Shown here: one piece after another, positions 1 to 11,508 of the stretch
Layout: every line of letters starts with the position of its first letter
Numbering within the stretch: position 1 is the first letter of the stretch
Assembly: GCA_963920765.1 (NCBI GenBank)
Contig: OY987242.1
Coordinates: 15,152,002-15,216,001 of the forward strand
Direction of reading: 5' to 3'
From: Ulota crispa
Taxonomy: Eukaryota; Streptophyta; Bryopsida; Orthotrichales; Orthotrichaceae
Length of the DNA stretch: 64,000 nt
Position numbers and translations under genes: made by a program
The notes under the pieces: model-generated
Told to the model about the DNA's origin: nothing
Seen by the model: the letters and a program-made list of their open reading frames with translations, nothing else
The model's database searches: none

Positions 1-339
1 AAAGGGTCTAGAACATGTTTGAACCCTTGCCAGTGAATTCCTTGCTACCACAAAATACATTGCAAGGAAGTTTGCAAGGGATATTGACTGATTGCAGCAT
101 TTAAGGTGCTCCTTGCCACCTCGCCGCTTATGGTGTTCCATGCAATCATGGCTCCCTAGCTACTTGTACAACACTTGACTTGACTTGCCATTACTTCACT
201 TACGAGGACCACTTGAATACCTTGATAATTGTAATTTAATACAAAATCAAAAAATTAGATCCAGCACCCCAAAGCGCCCATTGAAATCCCGAGCAACGGG
301 ATCCCGGCTATGGGGCGCTCAAGGGTTAAAGGACATAAC
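1..339. other. Non-coding flank with a TTAA-element end
   Basis: No gene is seen. At 318-328 a GCGCTCAAGGG terminus followed by TTAA resembles the right ends of the TTAA-flanked elements described elsewhere, but a matching left end is not clear. Near 290 the sequence GCAACGGGATCC recurs inside the element at 13826-14046, which suggests a related but eroded copy. Confidence 0.35.
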
Positions 340-682
340 ATATGTAACTCCGATCTAGTTACAGCTTTTCAAAATCTCTTTCACAATTTTTTTAAATGAA
401 TTTCTAATGTGAATTTTTCTCCAAGATCCAGTGTATTTGAGGCTCATTTTCATGAGCTCTCAATACTAAAAAAGTCAAAATTGCAATGGACACCCATGCA
501 CAAAATCTTGAATAGGAAATTCACACAATCAATAATTTTCAAAATCAGGTTTTTGATGCTAAAACTAGACTTCAAACATAATAATTCTAAAATAAAACAT
601 ATTAAAAATAGAAGCTTAATTAGGTTTTATTGAACTTCAAAATATTGTCGACACCAAAATTGGTGCCTTAAGCATTTAAGGG
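340..682. mobile_element. TTAA-flanked MITE remnant (relative of 14600-15245)
   Basis: The stretch aligns by eye along its length with the right half of the element at 14600-15245: both share TTTTTCTCCAAG, TGTATTTGAGGCTCATTTTC, ATCAGGTTTTTGATG and the closing GGTGCCTT..GCATTTA run. It ends in AAGGG followed by TTAA (683-686). The left half is missing or too diverged to see, so this is a truncated copy. Confidence 0.6.
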
Positions 683-689
683 TTAAGCT

Positions 690-1100
690 ACATCCAAGCC
701 ATTTGATCCCCCTTCATCTGAGTCATGTGGTCCCCTTCATTCAAGTCGTCTACAGTTTTTCTCCATCCAAATTAATTGACCCCTATTTGTCCAAGTTATT
801 TAGTCTCATATTTGTCCAAGTTGTTTGGCCTCTAGTTTGTCCAAGTCGTTTGCCCCCTCATCCATTCTAATTTTGTAATCCTCCTCCCTCTGAGTTGTTT
901 TATTTTATTTTGTCTAAGTTGTTTGATCCCTCTTGGTTTGAGTAATTTAATCTCATGTTTGTCTAAGTTGTCAGCCCCCTTGTCCATCTTAGTTGTTCGA
1001 TTTCCTTCTATTTGAACTATTTAGTCCCCCTCTATTTAAATTGTTTGATTGTCCTTTATTTGAGTTGTCTTCTATTTGAGTTTGTTTCCATCTGTTTAAA
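690..1100. repeat. Degenerate minisatellite-like repeat
   Basis: About 400 bases are built from imperfect, irregularly spaced copies of a 25-35 base unit resembling TTTGTCCAAGTTGTTTG followed by CCCCT or a variant. More than ten degenerate copies can be picked out. No long open frame spans the region. It reads as a decayed tandem repeat. Confidence 0.6.
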
Positions 1101-2831
1101 TTCTTTCTTGAATATGGATTGCATAAAATGAGTTTTTACATTGATAGATGCTACCTTGGAGACGTTTAAATACATACCTTTCTAAAAAAACAAAACAGTG
1201 CTACAACCTCTTATAGAGTAACTCCTTGTTCTCTTGATGATTTTTAACAAACAATAATATTCAAGGTGAATTACTAGGATAAACTACGCATGTTATTGTT
1301 GCCAACAACATGTTACATTGACAATTGATTTGACAAGATTAAAACAATCCAATATTGACACCATGTGTACTAGTGTGGCTGTGTGCTCTTGGCCCAATTT
1401 TCACCTCCCATGTCCTTCATGCCCTGCATGCCCCCCATGCCCTCCATACCATCTTCTCATGCCACCCGTGGTTAAACTTGTGCATTACTTCAATTAAACT
1501 TGCACTTTGCTTTATTTTCAAGTAGACACCCAAATTATGCTTTAGTTAAACTTGTACTCTACCCTATTTTTACACAGAATTTGCCTTTGGCCAATCAATA
1601 ATTCTCTAAATTTTTAATCCATAAAAATTTGGAAATTCAATAACTTTCCCACCGTAAGCCCAAATGCCCCTAAACCAAGCCTGTGCACCCCTCTTTACTG
1701 AGAGCTTTCCAATGGCACCAAACACGCAACAAAGGAATACACAATTTGGAAGATCTCAATGTGACAAATATCCAAACAAATAAACATCCAAACAAACAGC
1801 TTGATTTAAGGTATAAGTATTGTTACAATTAAATCAAATTTTCTCTAATTACAAACTATTGCATTTACAATATGATAATAACTAGGACAATTATCTCAAA
1901 TCTCCCATAGTTTGTAACTTAATACGCCAAAATACTTGAATGAAATACCAACATTTATAAAATAGATTATAAAATCAGCAAACTCCCAACCATAAAGAGA
2001 AGTTGGTTCTCTAAAAGAAGGGACCTCTTCATCCTCTAAGCTTCATCTTATATCATCAAAACTATTACAAAAACTATCCGTCATGTAAATGGATTATGAC
2101 TTTTTCTTCTAATTTTGGCTTTCTATCCTCCATTTCATCTAAAACCATCTGTTGAAGTAACAGTCTTAGTCATCCTTAGAAGTATTTTAAGTAAATGTTC
2201 ATATTTTATCCAATCTTAATCTTTTACTTGAAGTTATCTAATTCCAAGTTCCAACACTTTCTTTTTATTTACAAGTTACTATATTTAACTATAATGTACT
2301 TCTTGTGCACTTATCATCTACATGAAGTTGCTTGACTCTAATGCACAAATCCATTGTTTGGAGATATCCATCACCATGCACTTTTGTGCACTTATCATCC
2401 AAGTAGAATTATCTAGTTCCAATGCACAAGTCCACCATTTGAAAATGTATATCTCCAAGCAATCTTTGCTTATTGACTAATTCACATTTCATTATAAATT
2501 GGTTCATCTTTCAATGCATTTATTCATCAATAGTCATGACAAAGGTCATGAATACAATCATCATCATTTTTCATTTATCCACAAAAATTGTGACAATGAT
2601 TATAACAACAAATCATCCAATTTTGTAAAGTTCAAGCACTACAAGGAATTGTGTCAGTAGACACTTTTCTCAATTTGGACATTTTTCTATCAACACAAAC
2701 ATAATAAGTTAGTTTGAGTCAATTTAGAGTTCAGACACTATTTTCTTGTAGTGTTTTCAATTAAAGTCATACTTATGTCTTGAGGACTAGAATATCAAAT
2801 CTGGAGGATTTGGGGCCAAAAGAAGGCCTTA
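1101..2831. other. Non-coding AT-rich stretch
   Basis: I see no convincing coding exon, RNA gene or bounded element. Short repeated phrases occur around 2290-2450 (TGTGCACTTATCATC.. and ATGCACAA.TCCA twice), suggesting a local imperfect duplication of about 90 bases, but nothing more can be supported. Confidence 0.4.
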
Positions 2832-2990
2832 GGGCCTCTTTCCATGCTCACCTGGTGGCTGGTTGAACTAAAAATACTCCACCAATAATCAATTGGATGG
2901 GATTCCGATTTTTTTAGAGCCCAATCCGGCCGATTATCAGAGGAGTATTTTTAGTTTAACCGACTACCGGGTGAGCATGGAAAGAGGCCC
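2832..2990. mobile_element. Tourist-like MITE (PIF/Harbinger type)
   Basis: The element begins GGGCCTCTTTCCATGCTCAC and ends with the exact inverted copy, GTGAGCATGGAAAGAGGCCC. The 3-bp direct repeat TTA flanks it at 2829-2831 and 2991-2993. The arms go on pairing inward through a run matching TTAAACTAAAAATACTCC, leaving a short loop. A TTA duplication and GGGCC-type termini are the usual signature of Tourist MITEs. It is 159 bp with no coding capacity. Confidence 0.85.
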
Positions 2991-3824
2991 TTAGCAAAGT
3001 AGAATCCTCCTTAACAAAACCCAAAGACTCATTTCTTGAGTTTCACAATCATCCAAAATTATGAATTTTCGAGGATACTATATTGTCCTGCTTATTATTT
3101 CATGCAATTATGGAAACATTTAAAGATTTCGGCAAACAAAAGCTGTCTTTGAAGGGAAATAATGCATTGTACTTTTTATTATTGCCTAGTGGTCCTTTTC
3201 ACGAACCATTGTGGTAGTTGCAAGGAAAGAAAACTTTACAAAACCACGCAACCACAAAAGGCTTTCTTTGCCTTCTTGAAGAGATTGTATTAATAAATAT
3301 GTTCTTATATGTAGCTCTTTTTTGTTTCGCATAACGTGATTCAAGAAATCAAAATGCTATCCATACTTGATAACTAAAAGAAAAATGTTGTATAAATGTT
3401 GAATCTTGAACCTTAGTAAAAGAAGCTCAATCAATCACATTTGCCTCAGCCACATTGTTTACCAGGAAAAGTTTATGGATTCCCCTGAAGTTTGCCATGT
3501 TTGTATAGATACCCCTCGTTTTTCAAAAATTGCACAAATAGTATTGGACCATCAATTTTAGGAGTTTGTTTTGTTATGTGCACTACTTTCGTCATGACCA
3601 ATGTTGAAGTAAGGAGTGCAATAGAACTAAAAAGAAGTAGCTTGTGCACAAGGGAGAAAGAAGTGACATGCACGATAGAACAAATGCTTGAAAATTATGG
3701 TCCAAGGGTATTTGTGCAATTTATGAAAAATCAGGGGTACTATACACGGGAATTGATATATGTACCACCCCTTTTCAACTATTCTACCACACCTATTACA
3801 TATAGCCAATATTTATAACATTAG

Positions 3825-4498
3825 CCCCTAAACGCCCATGAGGACGTTTTTTACCCTCTGGCCTTGAAAAAGCATTGTACAACATAATTTTTTTGTTTTT
3901 CATCTGTTTTTTTGTCCAAAGTGACCGTAAACACATGATCCATCATAGAAGGCAAATAACAATCTTATCATATATACTCATGTTTTTAGGTAATCCCAAT
4001 TGTGAGAAAATTCAAAATCACTGTGTTAGGTCCCAAGCTGCCCTTAAGGTAGGAGCACCCATAAGTGTCAGTGTCCCCATAACTGTCACCTCTAAAATCT
4101 TGGAGAATTTGTGGAAATGAATAGATGTAATGACAAGGATGTACAACATGTGAACATGAAATCTTGAAAGTGGTTATGGGTGCAACGGCAATTTGCTCTT
4201 TAAAAATTCACAACTTATTCTCACAATATCCAAATAATACATTCAAAAATGCAAATTCATTTTTTTTCTACTCCTAATAGGATCTTATAATTTGCTAGTT
4301 GTTTATTAATAGTCATTATGTTCAAAACCCTTAGTTTGACGTTTATGGGTGCTCCTACCTTATTACAAATTTCATGAGGTCAGCATGCATTATTAACTTT
4401 TGAAACTTTTAGAAGCAATACTACTGGTGCCCATCAATCAAAGCACTGTTGAAGCTACAATATGGGCAAGCCACAGCCACCCACTGGACGTTTAAGAG
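3825..4498. mobile_element. TTAA-flanked MITE inside a foldback arm
   Basis: The left end is CCCCTAAACGCCC after TTAG (3821-3824); the right end is GGACGTTTAAGAG before TTAA (4499-4502). The intact opposite arm of the surrounding inverted repeat (5682-5685 region, reverse strand) reads straight across this site with one TTAA, so it serves as an empty-site reference: insertion duplicated TTAA, and one copy later mutated to TTAG. The element is 674 bp with no credible gene. Confidence 0.85.
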
Positions 4499-4678
4499 TT
4501 AAAGTAGGTGTGGACCATGGGCAATTTGAAAATACAACTTGACATAGAAGTTGCAACTTTAAATTTGTTTTTCAACTTTAGATGATATTCATATTATCAG
4601 CTTTAAAAAATCAAAATTAAACTAAGCATAATTTAGATTTGTTAATTGATTCTATGTGGCAAATTTGGAGCTTAAAAA

Positions 4679-5610
4679 CCCCTAAGGACCATGGCCTTTA
4701 TTTTGTCAAAAGATACTCAAAACTGCCACATCTATGGCAAAAAGTAAAAAAGTTTGAAGACTAGTCTTTTTGTATATCTGACCGTAGGATCTTGTACTAG
4801 ACTTGTATAAGAATGTGTCATTCAAATAGGCATTCAAAACTTAAAAATATTGACCGCACAAATTGCAAGATATCTGCGTTTAAAGTGTAAAAAACAAGCT
4901 TTTTTGCACCTTGTACAACTAGGTTATTTGACTTTGAACTTTTTTAACTTAAAATTTTTGCACCATGGAGTTTTGAGGTTTATTTTTTTATGGTGGGGAA
5001 TTGAGTTGAGATTCTTTGGAAAAAAACCAAAACAAAAAATACTTCATTTTCATTCTTAAAGAAACATTAAATAGAAGACAGTTTGAGATTAAACAAAATC
5101 TTACATTGTTAATAACCTTGCAATGAAATTGAAACACAATAATCCCAATGGTGAGATTGTTCTAGCAAGCAATCTTCATCCTTTCCAATAGTTTTTTTTG
5201 CCAAAAAGTTAAATTTGCATTCAAATTTGAAATTTATAAGTTATTCTTTTAGAGCAAAACTACACCTACCCGCAAACTAAAACTTCTTGTAACTTTCATC
5301 TCATCTATCAGAATTGAATGATTCAAAGCCCCCATGTCTATATAAGTTTAAAGAACCTATTTCAGAATCTTATTTGAAAAAAATGAAAAATTTAAAGAAG
5401 TTGTTGGCTGCCCGAGGAGTAACATTTTCCAAATTTTCATCTTTTTAACTTCTTCAATGAATGTTGGAATGAAGAAAAAATTACATTCCCATGTAGATCT
5501 TTGAATTCCTCACCTTCAATAAAAGTTTCAAAAAATCACACAATAGTTTAACCATAGGTACATGCCCAAAATCCCATTTGTCCCCCAAAGGGATAATGGT
5601 CCTTTAGGGG
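4679..5610. mobile_element. Diverged TTAA-type element forming the foldback loop
   Basis: The ends are CCCCTAAGGACCATGG (left, after TTAA plus AAA) and TGGTCCTTTAGGGG followed by TTGA (right), matching the termini of the TTAA family though the flanking tetramers are partly mutated. Its interior shares phrases with 23893-24823 and 17696-18910 (for example TCACACAATAG..ACATGCCCAAAATCC and the CTTTCATCTCATC run). It makes up most of the loop of the inverted repeat around it. Confidence 0.55.
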
Positions 5611-5802
5611 TTGAAGTTGCAACTTTTATGTTAACTTATATTTTCAAATTCATGATGTTTTTCCCTTGATCCACACCTACTTTAATATTGTAAATATTGA
5701 CCATATATAGTAGGTGTGGTAGAATAGTTGAAGGGGTGATACATATATCATTTTCTTTTATGCAAATATGGCAAACTTTAGAGATATCCATAAAATTTTC
5801 CC

Positions 5803-6157
5803 TTTTTTATATAAGGCATGAATGAATAATTTAAATTATTATTGAGGCAACAAAGATAAATTTGCACTTGGTGTTGGAAGTGACATTAGCAAAGTAAATC
5901 ACTGAATTTACATCCATTTTCATCCATTTCATCCATTTTTAAGACTCGCACAAAAACAACAAGAAAGAAAGGAATAACGATGGTAGTCTAAACTCTAAAG
6001 CGGTGTCTGAGTGGGCACCCTTCCAGGATAACCTTGGTTAGGATCGTGGTTTGCCGCTCCATTCAGCTCGTCCCGCTGCCTGGTTTTTGCCGAGCATAAT
6101 CAAAGTTCCGAAGTCTCGCTTCTGCTGCACTGGTTGCAATCAAGGCCGTCGAGCGCC
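5803..6157. other. Upstream region of the ferredoxin-like gene
   Basis: This is the interval between the last MITE and the first plausible start codon of the gene at 6158. Base composition rises from AT-rich to mixed after about 6000, as expected on entering a transcribed leader. I could not identify a TATA box or a transcription start with confidence. Confidence 0.35.
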
Positions 6158-9100
6158 ATGGCCATGGCTGCCGCCTTCACACTGCCCTGCCAACCCGTCG
6201 CTGCTGCTGCTGTTGGCCTGTCCAGAAACTCAGCAATCCATGGTAAACATCGTCCTCTCCATTCTTTTCTTTCCAATTCCAATGGTTCTACCGTTGACGG
6301 CGTTTTCGATGTTTACAAAACCAAGCACTCTGGGAATGGGGAGGGTTGCTGTTCTGTATACGAACTCCCGTGTTGTATACGGATGGGGGCATTTGGGTAG
6401 CACATGAATCCTATTCGAGTTGTAAATTTCAAGCCAAGTCATAGACATATTGGTGGTCAAGTAGGATTTTTTGAGAAATTTTGGGCATTTATCATAAAAT
6501 CATTTTTTCAAGTACTAAATGGTCCTCATATGAATACAGATGGTAGGCAACATTCTTTAGGGGTTAAGACAGGGTTTTGGGGTTTACGTCTCTGCATTGT
6601 GCAAACCTTCTTTGAGAATCTCCAAGTAATGGCGCTCCATGCATCCTTATTCTAACTTTCTTGTTCTCCACGGTGTTTTGTTCTGGAAATGGGCGGGTGG
6701 GGGGGTTGAAGGCAGTCGCTGTCCGAGGGTGATGTGCTCGAGTGACAATTCGGGCAGCATCAAGAGAGGTGCTATTGGGCTGCAGCGTTTTAAAGAGAGC
6801 GCAATTCCTGGCATGTACTGGGGTGACAGGTATTACTAGGTGAATATATAAGTTATTATATAGTCTTCTTATAACCTCTGTGCATTCTCGAATACTTGTG
6901 TTTTTCCTTGCAAAAGTCCTATAAACTCTAAACCCTAAAACTCCTACAAGGGCATGACTTTGTGCCTAAGAGCACTTAACCCGCCTTTCTCTGCAACTGG
7001 AAATCTGGTCGTGAAATACTTAGCATTTTGTGTGTCCAGAGTTGATCTTGGAGAAGAGGTATCAGTGAAGTTTGCAATGGGATCGGACACTGTAAGTAAA
7101 AAAAAAAAAAACTCCCTCCAACTCCAACTCCTTTTGGTTTGTTTCTGCAATATTGAAGAACTCTTGATCCAAGCATCCATGTATAATACTTGACTGAGCA
7201 ATTGTCTAGTTAGCATTGATTTTAAGTGTGGCTTTAATAACATCTAGGTTGCCCCACACTAGGTTCTCAACATTTTACATTATACAAATACTTATTGATA
7301 CTACAGTAATTTTCATCAACAATTATTGTAACAAACATTTTCTAATGACAATAAGGACTTGGCAACAACAACTATTGCTGCAGAAAAACAAACCAACATT
7401 GTTAAGGTTGTGAACCATGTGAAATTCTAGCATTTAGAGAGTTGCATGCGTCTCCAAGTGGCCAAGTGATGAGTCATGAGGTAACTTTCATAGGGTAAGG
7501 CAATCTAAGTGTTAAGGCAACCTAAATGCACTATTTAGTGTAGCTCAAGTGACTTAAAACACTGCTAAATGTGCTAAAACTTCAGTTTGCACACCGTAGT
7601 GTTCATATTTTCTGTAGCAATAAAAACAAAAGTTAGTAGTAAATTTTGCTAAACTTAGAAACGTGGTTTTTGATCAAATCAGATTTCAGTATTTTTTTAC
7701 CGAATCCAGCGACTATATTTTTGTTTGTGTGTGCAGGTAACTGTGTCAGCGAATGTGGGTGATAACCTTCTCAAAGTAGCAGAACAGTGCGGAGCCATGG
7801 TTGTCACTGATGTGAGTGCAAGCCCTTCCTAGCTCAATTTTTTTTGTGCTTGGGTTTGGTTGTTTACAGAGTTTGAGGATTCTCCTGGGAATATTGTGCA
7901 GGATTTTTGTTTTGAAGGATCTTGCTGTCATTGTGAAATGGAGGTCAATGGTGGCGCTGTGGAGGTACTCTACCTTTGCACTCTGATTCTTGCTTTAAGG
8001 GGGGGCGGTTCATTAAACATCCCATGTCCTATTGAAATCTCAGAATCCAATTGGTTGAGAGCCCAATCAAGCGTTGGGACTTGGGCAATTCACACTATGT
8101 CCAAAGTCCCACGTTTTGGTTTAATGCATCTTACCTACGTGGCAGCACTTTTTAGAAGTTTTGGTGTCAAGAAAAGTTGGATTTCGCTTTAAGTTTTGGG
8201 TCAGTCATTTTGCTCAACCCAGCTTTTAAGCCTTGGGTTGATTGTTTTGTTTGACCCAACTTTCAGCGCAAATCCCTCAAAAATTTTGCATAAAATATTG
8301 GATTTTTTTAATGGATACCCTTGAAATTTGTCATGTTTTTATAGATACCTTTGATCTTTCAGAAATTGCACACATATCCTTGGATCATAATTTTCAGGCG
8401 TTTGTTTTGTTATGCACGCTATTTCCTTCATGACCAATGTTAAAGAAAGGAGTGCAATAGAACAAAAAAGAAACAACATGTGCACAAGGGAGAAAGAAGT
8501 GACATGCACAATAGAACAAGCGCCTAAAAATTAGGGTCCAATGGTATTTGTGCAATTTCTGAAAAACCAAGTGTATCTATACAAATACGGCAAACTTCTT
8601 GGGTATCCATAAAATGTTCCCTAAAATTTTCAAGATTTTCTTTAAAAAAAATTTTGCCCTCGATAACTCAAGGAAGTTGGGATCTTGCGTTGAGGTGGGA
8701 TTTGCAGAGATGGGAGTTCCTGTAGAAACCAATTTTTACACTGATTATTTGCAAGAATTGTTGTAGTATAGAGCATTTTGTCAACTGGTCGATAAGTTGC
8801 ATATGCGGCTGAGCACCCATATCAAATCCTTTACTGTCGACTACTTCAGAGTAATAATTTTTGTCTGAAATTACTCTAATGGTTGTAACTGTACATTCTC
8901 AGGTAGGGTATCGAGCTGAAGTGAAAGGAGGGGAGCTTGTTCGGAGCTGCCTGTGTCCTGTAAGCTTCTTCTTGTACTTCGAAGTGCCCAAATGGCCAGT
9001 ATGAGTTGAAATTAGCCTTTTAGGAGAGCTTCAGGAAGGTAAAAAAAATGTTTTAGTAGATGGAAAGATATCACATCTACATTTTTTAACGATAGAAATA

Positions 9101-10020
9101 CGTTTCAGAAGTTCCTACCTATTTCTTGTCTTTTATTTGTATTAAAGACCCATCCAAAACTTCCACTCCTCACTCAAGTCTTTCTCATAGAATCAATTTC
9201 TCACAAGGTAAAATATGAGAAAAGGGGATAAAAATTATTAAAATATAAGATTTAGATTATTGTTCCCCATCATGCCTCTTGCCAAGTGCAATTTTGCACC
9301 TATGAGTATGTCATGTTCATTAATGTCCATTGACACCCTTATGGTTTGAGGCCCCCTTTTTAGAACTTGAAAGCTCCTCAACTCAAGCAAACGTCTTGTA
9401 AATTGAGAGTTAAATTGGCAGTGATAGATTTGTAGTGACTTCATGAGCTTTCTAAGGGTATGTTCACATTTGGTGTTAAGAGTGGTAGTAGCTTAGGATA
9501 ATTAGATGCATTTGCACATCTTTAGAATGCATTCATATTGCTAATAGCCCTCCTAACACGAAGTGTGAACATGCCCTAAGTATGACATTTTCTTACTACA
9601 ACTCCTCGTTTCGCAGACCTCAAATTTCAATACCTTTTTTCTTCCATGCCTTTTTTTCTTCTATGTAGTTAGGTTTAAATTTGATAAGGAATTGACTAGA
9701 TGAGAACGAGTCCAAGAGAGGAATCTTATCTTTTTTTTTGTTGCCAACTTAATCATTCCAAGGACAATTATCGTTTTTAGCAGTTTATCATTTTGACAAC
9801 TTTGGTCAACTTTGATCATTATAATACTAAGATTGCACTGTTAAATCTCAGCTTCCAAAGTGGAGTTTGGGCCAAAACCCTTTGAGGTTAAGCAAGAGGT
9901 TACGATCTTGCTTAGTTGCTGAGAGTGTTGGCTTTGGGATGACAGGTACCGAAAGGGAGACGCACAGTGGAAGTGAACATCATCAACAGTGACGACGGTT
10001 GGGATGATTTCTTTGTGTAA
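6158..10020 (+). CDS. [2Fe-2S] ferredoxin-like protein, probably plastid-targeted (6 exons)
   Basis: Exons: 6158-6242, 6973-7091, 7737-7811, 7902-7964, 8903-8959, 9946-10020; all introns are GT-AG and the 474-nt CDS gives 157 residues. The first ~50 residues are rich in Ala, Ser, Pro and Val with almost no acidic residues, as in chloroplast transit peptides. Residues 58-157 read as a ferredoxin fold with CxxxxCxxC (C96, C101, C104) and a fourth ligand at C130, spaced 25 rather than the roughly 29 of photosynthetic ferredoxins; C102 and C132 are extra. The likely role is electron transfer or cluster binding, partner unknown. The start is placed at 6158 in a good context (GCGCCATGG); 6164 is an alternative. 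The exon 2 acceptor is the least certain junction. Exons 3-6 are very secure. The exact plant subfamily is not identified. Confidence 0.85.
8290..8621. mobile_element. Inverted-repeat MITE, family A, intact copy in intron 4
   Basis: The arms of about 85 bp pair: the left runs ATGGATACCC..GTCATGTTTTTATAGATACC..GAAATTGCACA, the right is its inverse ending GGGTATCCATAAAATGTTCCC. This copy lies inside intron 4 of the ferredoxin-like gene (7965-8902). It is the uninterrupted reference for the broken copy at 3464-5802. Confidence 0.75.
9456..9576. mobile_element. Tourist-like MITE in intron 5
   Basis: The element begins GGGTATGTTCACATTTGGTG and ends with the near-exact inverse (GTGTGAACATGCCC); the 3-bp duplication TAA flanks it at 9453-9455 and 9577-9579. 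At 121 bp with GGG.. termini and a TAA target it fits PIF/Harbinger-derived MITEs. It sits within intron 5 of the ferredoxin-like gene. Confidence 0.8.
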
Positions 10021-11279
10021 CATTCCGGAAGAACGACTTTCTGCTCCACAATTTTGGTAGGCCAGTTTTTAACTGAGAGAGAGAGAGATTACACTAGAGT
10101 CACTTGGTTTTTTCATCTTGTGAGTTATTAGTGTACTTAATTAAGGCTCTAATCGTGAGCAGCGATTTGCAAACTCAACACTGGCAAAGAATTTTACCTA
10201 TAGTCTCATGTTAAAGGGTAAGCAAGGAGAAACTTGCTATGCTTTCCTTTTTTCATTAGATATGTGGATCAATTTGAAAGGCGCTACCATAGCAAGAAAC
10301 CCTATGCTTTCTGAACTTGCAACATTCTTGACAGAGTTGTCCTCATAATCCTGTATTAAGATGCATCTGATAGTGAGTAATTGAGAGAATGTGAGTTATA
10401 ACAATTCGCTCTTTATTGACTCTCATCGCCATTGCCACCTCTATAGACTATACACTAATTCTATTCACCAAACAAGCTTTGTATCTGGAAACCCACTATT
10501 CAATAGAACAATTCAATCTAATGTTAATACTCTTGAACCTCTTGATTTTTGAACATTGTCTGTTGTTTAGATTTGGGCAGTCCGTAGGAGTTTGAGGTTT
10601 ATGGTAGACAGTCCTAAATATGTTCTTACAGCATCATTTAATAGAGAGGAACAGGTAGGTGCATTAGGGAGTTCTCAATCATCCCATGGTGATTAGAATG
10701 CTTTTAGAATGGTATGTCAATTTAACTGCAAAAGTTCATAATTAGTTCTAGAAATATCCAAAATGTATAACTAAAAGTGGATTACACGTGGCTTTTATTT
10801 GTGCAAACAAAAAAAATTGCAAAATATTTTGAGGTTTGTGATGCTTAGAGCGTTTGCATTGTTACACGCAAAGGGCTTAACACACGCATATTTGGATGAT
10901 AAGTGCTTAGGCCCCCTCAAATGTCCTCTTGACACTCACACTTTGGACACTCACACTTTCGACACTCAAACTGAGTGTGTCAAGCAATGGTTCTTGAAAT
11001 CGTTAATTGTTGAGACAATGCTAATATAGGGACTGAATAAAAACCCATTATACAAACGTAGCATAGCAATGGTTCTTGAAGTCGTTATTCATTGAGATAA
11101 TGGTAATATAGGGACTAAATAAAAAACCATTATACAACTATAGGATTTGTTTTATGTTTAAAAAAACATAGCATGCTTACTTGTAATTGCAAACTATGTT
11201 GAAGAACATAGAGTCTCCACCTCCTCCTAAAGAAAATCATCAAATTTTGGGAAACACACCTTCCTTTACATATGCTTAA
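10021..11279. other. Downstream region of the ferredoxin-like gene, non-coding
   Basis: The first few hundred bases probably contain the 3' UTR; a GAGAGAGAGA run lies near 10076. No other gene is seen. A tandem duplication at 10985-11142 is listed separately. Confidence 0.4.
10985..11142. repeat. Tandem duplication of an ~80-bp unit
   Basis: Two adjacent copies, each starting CAATGGTTCTTGAARTCGTT and continuing through ATATAGGGACT.AATAAAAA.CCATTATACAA, lie at about 10985-11063 and 11069-11142. They differ at scattered positions, so the duplication is not recent. Confidence 0.8.
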
Positions 11280-11504
11280 CCCCTGAACGGCATGAAAGCC
11301 CTTTGTGGCCGTATGTACGATTGTATGTATAGACATATTTGAGTTGCTATGAGGGCTTTCCAATTTTTTTTGTGCACCCACCATCATACAACCCTTCAAT
11401 ACATATGGTTGTAACACTTGATTTTATAGTTAATTCAAACTTCTGAATATGAGTTGCGACCGTATTTGGTACCGTATCTGTAGAGCCCAAGGGCCCTTCA
11501 GGGG
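11280..11504. mobile_element. TTAA-flanked MITE, short (~225 bp) subfamily
   Basis: The left terminus CCCCTGAACGGC and right terminus CCCTTCAGGGG are inverted repeats, with perfect TTAA duplications at 11276-11279 and 11505-11508. It is 225 bp with no coding capacity. Elements of the same size class are at 13826, 21648, 29418, 58755 and 62095. Confidence 0.85.
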
Positions 11505-11508
11505 TTAA

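Larger units (their letters stand above)
3748..5750. mobile_element. Large inverted-repeat element, family B, inserted in family A
   Basis: The left arm starts GGGAATTGATATATGTACC and runs through TTCAACTATTCTACCACACC. The right arm (about 5606-5745) is its inverted copy and continues to pair with 4499-4580 on the left side. The left arm is interrupted by the TTAA element at 3825-4498. The termini resemble those of the 385-427 bp family B elements at 12174, 15813, 20544 and 27858. The right terminus is eroded. No coding capacity is recognised. Confidence 0.75.
3464..5802. mobile_element. Inverted-repeat MITE, family A, split by a 2-kb insertion
   Basis: The two ends (3464-3747 and about 5751-5802) together form one copy of the element seen uninterrupted at 8290-8621. 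Shared landmarks are TTTATGGATWCCC at the termini, GTTTGCCATRTTTGTATAGA, the TGACCAATGTT core and AAGGGAGAAAGAAGTGACAT. The copy is broken near its right end by the inverted-repeat element at 3748-5750. Small frames inside it are not conserved between copies and are not taken as genes. Confidence 0.8.

Noticed and set aside
3473..3818. Small overlapping frames on both strands near 3.5-3.8 kb
   Set aside because: They lie within the family A and B MITEs; the corresponding frames are broken in the intact copy at 8290-8621.
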